A program made the translations under genes and the position numbers. From Bacteroidia bacterium (GTDB lineage: Bacteria > Bacteroidota > Bacteroidia > NS11-12g > UBA955): 5,140 nucleotides of DNA. This document shows positions 1-4,411 of this stretch, in pieces. The notes beneath the pieces were generated by a model that was not told the origin of the DNA, did not search any database, and saw only the letters and a program-made list of their open reading frames with translations. The first letter of the stretch is position 1; each line of letters opens with the position of its first letter. The DNA is taken from the NCBI GenBank assembly GCA_023254645.1, contig JALRLA010000284.1:1-5140 (forward strand). The letters are read 5' to 3'.

Positions 1-251
1 CTCAAGGGCCATTTTTGCCAGTGAAACAGCACAGGCTTGCTTACCTGCTCGGCCCGAAATCGACCGCAAACGCGCTCAGTTGTTTGTTGTTTGACTTTAA
101 AATAGTTGAGCACTTGTTCATCGCTCATTTGACTAAAATCAACGACGGTCTTCTCGCACGATTGGCAAAAACGGCCTTGCTCGGCTGGCAACATTTGGTT
201 CCAATCTTCGTGGCAGGGGCTGGGAATTTGGATGCTAAATTTCGAATTCAT
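1..251 (-). CDS. Partial protein with Bacteroidetes Cys-rich N-terminal domain (runs off left edge)
   Basis: Reading the minus strand from the ATG at 251-249 gives 83 codons with no stop before the window edge, so the C-terminal part is missing. The first 70 residues match a Cys-rich N-terminal domain that I recognise from many Bacteroidota proteins: SIQIPSPCHEDWNQM (residues 6-20), GRFCQSCEKTVVDFSQMS (26-43) and VCGRFRAEQ (61-69). Cysteines 13, 29, 32 and 62 are the conserved ones, and the FCxxC pair looks like half of a metal-binding knuckle. In relatives this domain is often followed by a membrane helix and a carboxypeptidase-like or TonB-type region; here that part lies outside the window. 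An AAGGGG sequence sits just upstream of the ATG, closer than a normal Shine-Dalgarno. The function is unknown. I am confident that the gene is real, less so about the full-length architecture. Confidence 0.8.
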   Translation of the reverse strand, partial: MNSKFSIQIPSPCHEDWNQMLPAEQGRFCQSCEKTVVDFSQMSDEQVLNYFKVKQQTTERVCGRFRAEQVSKPVLFHWQKWPL

Positions 252-275
252 GACCCCTTAATGCAAGAAGCCAAC

Positions 276-283
276 AAAAGGTA
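276..283 (-). promoter_or_regulatory. Possible -7 promoter element for the partial gene at the left edge
   Basis: On the minus strand this reads TACCTTTT, seven of eight matches to the Bacteroidetes -7 consensus TAnnTTTG, 24 bases before the ATG at 251. No TTTG/TTG -33 element is present at the usual distance. A perfect inverted repeat lies where that element would be. The call is weak and rests on one short motif. Confidence 0.22.
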
Positions 284-291
284 AACGCCAC

Positions 292-310
292 AATTCCATA
301 ATTTGGAATT
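292..310. repeat. Perfect 7-bp inverted repeat, operator-like
   Basis: AATTCCA (292-298) and TGGAATT (304-310) are exact inverted copies around a 5-base spacer. The element sits about 40 bases upstream of the ATG of the left-edge gene, just upstream of a possible -7 box. Such spacing and symmetry suit a dimeric regulator site, but no regulator is visible here and chance cannot be excluded in AT-rich DNA. Confidence 0.3.
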
Positions 311-321
311 CACACAGCGAT

Positions 322-360
322 GGTCTTTTTGTGCTGTGCTTTACCACACACAAAAAGGCC
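322..360. repeat. Long imperfect hairpin in the intergenic region
   Basis: CTTTTTGTG (325-333) pairs exactly with CACAAAAAG (349-357). The stem extends outward by one G-T pair and two G-C pairs (322-324 with 358-360). It extends inward, after one bulged C at 334, by TGTG/CACA (335-338 with 345-348), leaving a 6-base loop. The T-tract is on the 5' arm and the A-tract on the 3' arm, on either strand, which is the reverse of an intrinsic terminator. The role is unknown; it could be part of a structured RNA, an mRNA-stabilising 3' structure or a small repeat element. Confidence 0.5.
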
Positions 361-362
361 TA

Positions 363-411
363 CAACGTTGGATTCAGGGGCAACAATGGTTAAAGCCAGA
401 ATCCAACCTTG
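363..411. repeat. Second imperfect hairpin in the intergenic region
   Basis: GTTGGATTC (367-375) and GAATCCAAC (399-407) are perfect 9-bp inverted copies. With one mismatch on each side, the pairing extends outward by CAA/TTG (363-365 with 409-411) and inward by GG/CC (377-378 with 396-397), giving about 16 paired positions with two mismatches. It follows the first hairpin by two bases and is followed at once by the 12-bp palindrome AGAAGGCCTTCT (412-423). Nothing resembling a terminator T-tract is attached. Confidence 0.45.
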
Positions 412-505
412 AGAAGGCCTTCTTATTGATATTTTTGCGCATTCCGGGCTCAACACCAGTATATCTTATCTACGCCTTATACAAATGGTTGAGGCGTCGA
501 AATTT

Positions 506-760
506 TTAGCGAACCTCTTCGTACTCGACCTCTTCCGTTTCTGCCGTGGAGACTGATGAACGATAAGGCACACAAGCCCCAGAGTTGCAGGCACCGATGC
601 CGAACAAGGCCATACCTGCAAATGACAAGGCCAAAGCCAACACCAACCACTCTTGGGTCAAGACACTTTGCCAAGCCATCATCAATCCTAAGATTAATCG
701 CAAGGCTCGGGCAAAACCCCAATGATTAGTCAGGTTATAAAGCAGGCCTGACGCATTCAT
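506..760 (-). CDS. Small two-helix membrane protein with CxxxxC motif (DUF2892/YgaP-tail-like)
   Basis: This 84-residue protein has two hydrophobic stretches, roughly residues 17-33 (ARALRLILGLMMAWQSV) and 37-56, followed by GACNSGACVP (56-65) with cysteines 58 and 63, and an acidic tail ending EEVEYEEVR. I recognise the layout from small Bacteroidota membrane proteins with a Cys motif after helix 2 that are often found next to rhodaneses and annotated as DUF2892. The start ATG (760-758) overlaps the TGA of the rhodanese gene (759-757) as ATGA, which implies translational coupling and fixes the start. The next in-frame Met lies inside helix 1. E. coli YgaP carries a rhodanese and a comparable helix pair in one chain, so this protein may serve as a membrane partner of the rhodanese. 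The exact function is unknown. Confidence 0.75.
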   Translation of the reverse strand: MNASGLLYNLTNHWGFARALRLILGLMMAWQSVLTQEWLVLALALSFAGMALFGIGACNSGACVPYRSSVSTAETEEVEYEEVR

Positions 761-1041
761 TGCATCAAGGCAATTTGCATATCACCCAATCCGCCGCCAT
801 TTACGACACGGGCAATGCCGCCTTGCATCAAAAACTGCTGAGCCATGGCCGAACGATTACCGCTGCGGCAGTATACGATGATGGGCTGCTTCATGTCTTT
901 GATTTCATCAAGCGCCATAGGAATTTCATCCAAGGGAATGTTGATAGCACCGTTGACATGGCCTGATTCAAACTCCCAAGATCCGCGAACATCAATCACA
1001 GTAGCACCTTCTACAGCTACCAATTCTTTAATAGTACTCAT
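757..1041 (-). CDS. Single-domain rhodanese (sulfurtransferase)
   Basis: This 94-residue protein is one complete rhodanese domain, the usual size for the GlpE/PspE type. The characteristic pieces are in order: VIDVRGSWEFESGHVNGAINIP (about residues 15-36), the IIVYCRSGNRS active-site loop (54-64) with the persulfide-forming Cys58, and the C-terminal RVVNGGGLGDM (78-88). Such enzymes carry sulfane sulfur on the cysteine and pass it to acceptors such as sulfite, cyanide or thiols. No signal peptide is present, so it should be cytoplasmic. It shares an ATGA overlap with the downstream membrane-protein gene and has its own candidate -7 promoter element. It is separated from the larger sulfur operon by a strong terminator, so it is probably a separate, functionally related unit. 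The natural acceptor cannot be read from sequence. Confidence 0.9.
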   Translation of the reverse strand: MSTIKELVAVEGATVIDVRGSWEFESGHVNGAINIPLDEIPMALDEIKDMKQPIIVYCRSGNRSAMAQQFLMQGGIARVVNGGGLGDMQIALMQ

Positions 1042-1049
1042 ACGTGGGG

Positions 1050-1057
1050 CAAAATTA
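1050..1057 (-). promoter_or_regulatory. Bacteroidetes -7 element upstream of the rhodanese gene
   Basis: The minus strand reads TAATTTTG, a full match to the TAnnTTTG consensus of the Bacteroidetes primary sigma factor. It ends eight bases before the rhodanese ATG, so the transcript would have a very short leader. No clear TTTG/TTG -33 element is seen 17-23 bases upstream, which lowers confidence. Its position just after the terminator of the preceding operon fits a new transcription start here. Confidence 0.4.
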
Positions 1058-1100
1058 GGTTTGCCAGCAAGAGCCTTCTGTAACCGTGGTCACATCAGAT

Positions 1101-1132
1101 AAAAAAAGCCCGGCTGTTAGGCCGGGCTTTTC
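1101..1132 (-). terminator. Strong rho-independent terminator of the sulfur operon
   Basis: AAAAGCCCGGC (1104-1114) pairs perfectly with GCCGGGCTTTT (1121-1131) around the 6-base loop TGTTAG, an 11-bp stem with a GC core. Read on the minus strand, the stem is followed by seven T residues (1107-1101). It starts 18 bases after the stop codon of the last operon gene. The four T residues on the plus side could also allow weak termination in the other direction. Confidence 0.9.
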
Positions 1133-1149
1133 CAAATGGTAACAAAAAG

Positions 1150-1638
1150 TTAATGAGGCAGTTTATCACGCAGGTACCCGTAAACCCAGGTTCCCGCAAC
1201 GGCACTCAAGAAAGTCACTCCAATGACCGTAAAACCGGCTCCAATGTGAGCAAACAAAGGTCCTGGGCAAGCTCCGGTAATGGCCCAGCCTATACCGAAC
1301 ATCAAACCGCCATAAATTTGGCCCTTGTTGAACTCCTTTTTATTGATCACGATTTCTTCTCCATACAAGGTTTTGATGTTGAATCGCTTGATGATTTGAA
1401 TGCTAATAGCACCCACAACCACAGCCGTACCAATGACTCCGTACATGTGAAAAGAGGTCAATTGGAACATCTCCTGAATGCGGAACCAGCTCACGATCTC
1501 AGCCTTCACGAAGGTGATACCGAATACGATACCCACGATCAAGTATTTCAAGTTGTCCCACCAGGGGTGTTTCACTTGCTCTTCGTTCACACAAACAGCG
1601 TCTGTGTGGCGCATGTCTGTATTTTCTGCGTTTTTCAT
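1150..1638 (-). CDS. YeeE/YedE-family sulfur transporter, C-terminal-half subunit (PmpB/DUF6691-like)
   Basis: This 162-residue inner-membrane protein has a polar N-terminus of about 28 residues and hydrophobic segments near residues 31-50, 62-83, 108-128 and 132-155. The signature GIGWAITGACPGPLFAHIGAG (115-135) with Cys124 is the re-entrant motif of the second half of YeeE/YedE-type transporters (sulfur-transport domain). In that family, cysteines in such loops contact the sulfur substrate; E. coli YeeE (TsuA) imports thiosulfate. The gene follows the A-half gene after 11 bases and is the last one before the terminator. The two products most likely pair to form one transporter. The substrate is inferred from family and neighbours: thiosulfate or another reduced-sulfur species. 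Confidence 0.85.
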   Translation of the reverse strand: MKNAENTDMRHTDAVCVNEEQVKHPWWDNLKYLIVGIVFGITFVKAEIVSWFRIQEMFQLTSFHMYGVIGTAVVVGAISIQIIKRFNIKTLYGEEIVINKKEFNKGQIYGGLMFGIGWAITGACPGPLFAHIGAGFTVIGVTFLSAVAGTWVYGYLRDKLPH

Positions 1639-1649
1639 ACTCTATTTTT

Positions 1650-2213
1650 TTAAAGGCCTAACAAGAAGGGAACAATGAACCAAGCAGAAACAAAACCGCC
1701 GATCATGAAACAGATGGTCGCCACCAATGAAGGCCACTGCAGGGTTGACAAGCCCATGATGGCGTGTCCTGAGGTGCATCCGCCGGCGTAACGAGTACCA
1801 AAACCTACCAGGAATCCACCCACGATCATGAAGAAGAAACCGCGAAGGCTCAGCAAGGAATCCCACGAGAAAATATCAGCTGGAAGCAAGTTGGTAAAAT
1901 CGGTGACGCCCGCTTCGCGCAAGTTGGATTTGGTTGCATCGGCGACTTGGATCGCATCAGGGTTGGCCAAGAAGTTCATGGCAATGAATCCACCCAAAAC
2001 GATACCGGCTGCGAAAAACCAGTTCCAAATTTCTTTCTTCCAATCGTATTGAAAGAACTTCACATTTCCGGGAATGCATGCGGCACAGATGTGGCGCAAG
2101 TTGGAAGAAATGCCGAAGCTTTTGTTGCCCACAATGAGCAAGGTGGGTACGGTCAAGCCGATGAAAATACCGGCAACGTACCAGGGCCAAGGTTGTTGAA
2201 TCAACTCTAACAT
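1650..2213 (-). CDS. YeeE/YedE-family sulfur transporter, N-terminal-half subunit (PmpA-like)
   Basis: This 187-residue inner-membrane protein has hydrophobic segments near residues 8-30, 64-83, 121-141 and 160-183. It contains the family motif [20 protein letters not shown] (137-156) with Cys146, the counterpart of TGACPGP in the partner subunit. A CAAC pair (Cys43, Cys46) lies in the first loop after GISSNLRH. Full-length YeeE proteins carry both motifs in one chain; here the halves are separate adjacent genes, a form known from Bacteroidota and Proteobacteria. It begins 18 bases after the persulfide dioxygenase stop codon. The location suggests that the transporter feeds or drains the pool used by that enzyme. 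Transport direction cannot be decided from sequence. Confidence 0.87.
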   Translation of the reverse strand: MLELIQQPWPWYVAGIFIGLTVPTLLIVGNKSFGISSNLRHICAACIPGNVKFFQYDWKKEIWNWFFAAGIVLGGFIAMNFLANPDAIQVADATKSNLREAGVTDFTNLLPADIFSWDSLLSLRGFFFMIVGGFLVGFGTRYAGGCTSGHAIMGLSTLQWPSLVATICFMIGGFVSAWFIVPFLLGL

Positions 2214-2231
2214 ATCATTAAGTTATTACAA

Positions 2232-3725
2232 TTATGCTTGTTGCAATTTGCTTTGACAAACAAAATCGGTTTTGGGAACTTGGGTTTTCGCAATGGCACC
2301 GAAACCGCCTTCAATTTCTTTGAAGTTGTGAATGCCACGAGACTTCAAAATGGATGCGGCAATCATGGAGCGGTAACCGCCGGCACAATGCATGAAGAAT
2401 CCTTCTTGCTGGCCCATTTCGGCAAACCAATCGTTGATGAAATCCAAAGGCTTGTTGTACGCTTCTTCTACGTGCTCGGCGCGGTATTCGCTTTCCTTGC
2501 GCACGTCCAACACATAACTCGTTCCCGATTCAAATTCAGCCGCGAAAGTGTCGGTCGTGATGCGATTCACGTTATCAGTCTCTTTGCCTGAAGCTTCCCA
2601 AGCAGCAAAACCACCGGCCAAGTGACCCAAAATATTGTCAAAGCCTACGCGAGACAAACGGGTTACCACTTCTTCTTCACGGCCTTCAGGCGCGATCAAA
2701 ACGATGGACTGCTTGACATCAGCGATGATGGCACCTACCCAAGGAGCAAATTGGCCATCAATGCCAATGCTGATGCTGCGGGGAATGTGGCCTTTGGCGA
2801 AATCAGCGGCCGCACGGGTATCCAACATAACGGCTTCGGTTCCTTCAACCGCGGCTTCGAATTCGTCTGCTGACAAAGCGCGCATACCATTGTTCATGAC
2901 TTCTTCAAACCCGGCAATTCCCGATTTGTTCATGGCCACGTTCATGGGGAAATAAGCAGGAGGAGGAGTCAAACCATCGGTTACCGCAGCGATGAAATCG
3001 GCTTTGCTCTTTTGGTTCAAGGCGTAGTTCATCTCTTTTTGGTGACCCAGTGAATCCATGGTTTCTTTCATCATGTTCTTGCCGCAAGCGCTACCGGCTC
3101 CGTGTGCGGGGTATACCATCACATCGTTGGGCAAGGGCATGATTTTACCGTACAACGAGTCGTACAAGTAACCCGCCAAATCTTCTTGGGTCATGTTGGC
3201 CGCCTTTTGGGCCAAGTCAGGACGACCTACATCACCGAGGAACAAGGTATCGCCAGAGAACAAACTGTGCTCGCGACCGTTCTCGTCCAACAACAAGAAA
3301 CACGAACTCTCCATGGTGTGACCCGGGGTGTGCAACACCTTGATGCTCACGTTGCCCAAGGGGAAAATCTGACCATCTTCGGCTACGGTACAAGCAAATT
3401 CGGTTTTGGCGGTAGGACCGTATATGATCTCCGCACCGGTCTTGTTGCTCAAGTCAACATGACCGCTCACGAAATCAGCGTGGAAGTGGGTTTCGAAAAT
3501 GTACTTGATGCTGTGGCCATTCTTTTCGGCGCGCTCCATGTAAGTATGGGTCTCGCGCAAGGGGTCAATGATGGCGACTTCTCCGTTGCTCTCAATGTAG
3601 TAAGCACCCTGCGCCAAACAACCGGTGTAGATCTGTTCGATGTTCACCTGAGCATTGGAGGGAGGATTGGAAGGGGTGGCTGAAGCAGCAACCTTGTCCT
3701 TCTTGAAGAAATTGAATAGGTTCAT
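2232..3725 (-). CDS. Persulfide dioxygenase with pseudo-rhodanese and rhodanese domains (CstB-like)
   Basis: This 497-residue protein has three domains. The metallo-beta-lactamase fold (about 27-260) shows THFHADFVSGH (79-89), TPGHT (133-137), SGDTLFLGDVGRPDL (157-171) and YPAHGAGSACGK (205-216), the metal-site pattern of ETHE1-type persulfide dioxygenases, which bind one iron and oxidise persulfide to sulfite. A rhodanese-like domain (about 282-380) has IAPEGRE where CxxGxR is expected, with Ala345 at the Cys site, so it should be inactive. The last domain (about 388-480) has an intact loop HCAGGYRS with Cys447. This order matches Staphylococcus aureus CstB, which turns persulfide and sulfite into thiosulfate; Cys214 in GSACGK may correspond to the reactive Cys of its dioxygenase domain (from memory). 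There is no signal peptide, so it is probably cytoplasmic. The first 26 residues are a Lys-, Pro- and Ser-rich extension. Confidence 0.9.
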   Translation of the reverse strand: MNLFNFFKKDKVAASATPSNPPSNAQVNIEQIYTGCLAQGAYYIESNGEVAIIDPLRETHTYMERAEKNGHSIKYIFETHFHADFVSGHVDLSNKTGAEIIYGPTAKTEFACTVAEDGQIFPLGNVSIKVLHTPGHTMESSCFLLLDENGREHSLFSGDTLFLGDVGRPDLAQKAANMTQEDLAGYLYDSLYGKIMPLPNDVMVYPAHGAGSACGKNMMKETMDSLGHQKEMNYALNQKSKADFIAAVTDGLTPPPAYFPMNVAMNKSGIAGFEEVMNNGMRALSADEFEAAVEGTEAVMLDTRAAADFAKGHIPRSISIGIDGQFAPWVGAIIADVKQSIVLIAPEGREEEVVTRLSRVGFDNILGHLAGGFAAWEASGKETDNVNRITTDTFAAEFESGTSYVLDVRKESEYRAEHVEEAYNKPLDFINDWFAEMGQQEGFFMHCAGGYRSMIAASILKSRGIHNFKEIEGGFGAIAKTQVPKTDFVCQSKLQQA

Positions 3726-3736
3726 ATGGATGAGAT

Positions 3737-4411
3737 TTATTTTTTATTTAGTTCTAGGTTGGCGCAAGCTGCGCACTTTTTTTCAAAGTCAATGTAGAGT
3801 TCCGTACCCAAGCGCTTGGGATGCGACAAGTCGCAGTCGGCCATGTGCAGGATGTGGAAATGGGGACCAAACAAGGCTTGGTATTCTTCGGCCGTACCGC
3901 CGTATGGGGGTCCTTCTTGTTCGAATTCTCGGTTGAACAAAAGACCCATCAAATGGCCCTCTGAAGCGAGCAAATGGTACATCTTGCGCACATAAGCCGA
4001 ACGCAAAAGGGGCGGCAAGGCGCAGAAAAACGTTTGCTCCAAGATGTAGTTGTACTCTCCCTCATGGGCAAAGAAATCGCCTTCGATGACGCGAATTCGA
4101 TCGGATTGATCGGCATAGCGAGCTTTCAAGGCATTCACCAAATCGGGGGCGATGTCGATCAAGGTCACGTTCGTAAAACCCTGCTCCAGCAAATAATCAG
4201 CTTCGTACGCGTTGCCACAGCCGGGAATCAAAATGGACGCATTTTTGTCTGAGATTCCATCAATGGCATGCACCAAAGCAGGTGAAGCCGCATTCAAATC
4301 CCAGCCGGTTTCTCCCACCTGGTATTTGCTGTTCCAAAACTCCTGACCATAGGGTTGTTCGCTCAAAGGCTCAGGTGCGCAGCACAAGGGTTCTTGTTTC
4401 TCGGTATTCAT
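3737..4411 (-). CDS. SAM-dependent methyltransferase, thiopurine S-methyltransferase (TPMT) family
   Basis: This 224-residue protein has the class I methyltransferase fold and TPMT-family signatures in order: FWNSKYQVGETGWDLNAASP (25-44), the SAM-binding loop ILIPGCGNAYEADYL (60-74), LIDIAP (84-89), GDFF (111-114), ILEQTFFCALPP (123-134), GLLFN (156-160), GPPYGG (167-172) and LGTELYIDF (201-209). TPMT-family enzymes methylate thiols, and some bacterial members methylate selenium or tellurium compounds. Its ATG shares the A of the upstream TAA stop codon (TAATG at 4413-4409), so translation is probably coupled to the TsdA-like cytochrome. It ends 11 bases before the persulfide dioxygenase. Unusual details are a CC pair (10-11) and a C-terminal CAAC (213-216) just before a Lys-rich end. 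The substrate is unknown; sulfide or a low-molecular-weight thiol is an inference from the operon. Confidence 0.85.
   Translation of the reverse strand: MNTEKQEPLCCAPEPLSEQPYGQEFWNSKYQVGETGWDLNAASPALVHAIDGISDKNASILIPGCGNAYEADYLLEQGFTNVTLIDIAPDLVNALKARYADQSDRIRVIEGDFFAHEGEYNYILEQTFFCALPPLLRSAYVRKMYHLLASEGHLMGLLFNREFEQEGPPYGGTAEEYQALFGPHFHILHMADCDLSHPKRLGTELYIDFEKKCAACANLELNKK

Larger units (their letters stand above)
252..505. other. Intergenic region without a convincing gene, rich in inverted repeats
   Basis: This 254-base gap separates the end of the small membrane-protein gene (506) from the start of the left-edge gene (251). A plus-strand open frame at 303-509 has no ATG and overlaps the hairpins, so I do not call it. 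The minus strand offers only very short peptides, for example a 22-residue frame starting with ATG near 442. Besides the two hairpins and the palindrome at 412-423, ACGCCT (472-477) is mirrored by AGGCGT (492-497). The density of inverted repeats suggests a structured transcript or a small repeat element. Confidence 0.5.

Noticed and set aside
15..284. Plus-strand open frame opposite the left-edge gene
   Set aside because: The minus strand here encodes a recognisable Cys-rich domain; the plus-strand translation shows no family features and is its shadow.
322..360. Intrinsic terminator for the rhodanese/membrane-protein unit
   Set aside because: On both strands the T-tract is in the 5' arm and the A-tract in the 3' arm, and no T-run follows the stem, so it does not have terminator form.
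367..407. Integron attC site suggested by GTTGGAT and ATCCAAC
   Set aside because: Both fit the GTTRRRY and RYYYAAC core patterns, but their order is reversed relative to attC and no inner L boxes, cassette structure or integrase gene is seen.
303..509. Plus-strand open frame of 68 codons with a hydrophobic, basic C-terminal end
   Set aside because: It has no ATG, starts only at a TTG inside an inverted repeat, spans both hairpins and ends by overlapping the stop of the convergent membrane-protein gene. No family is recognised.
1153..1653. Plus-strand open frame of 166 codons opposite the YeeE B-half gene
   Set aside because: It is a shadow of a membrane protein with the intact TGACPGP motif; its own translation is His- and Asn-rich without any recognisable fold.
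3102..3683. Plus-strand open frame of 193 codons opposite the persulfide dioxygenase
   Set aside because: It lies fully antisense to the metallo-beta-lactamase domain, whose catalytic motifs are intact on the minus strand.
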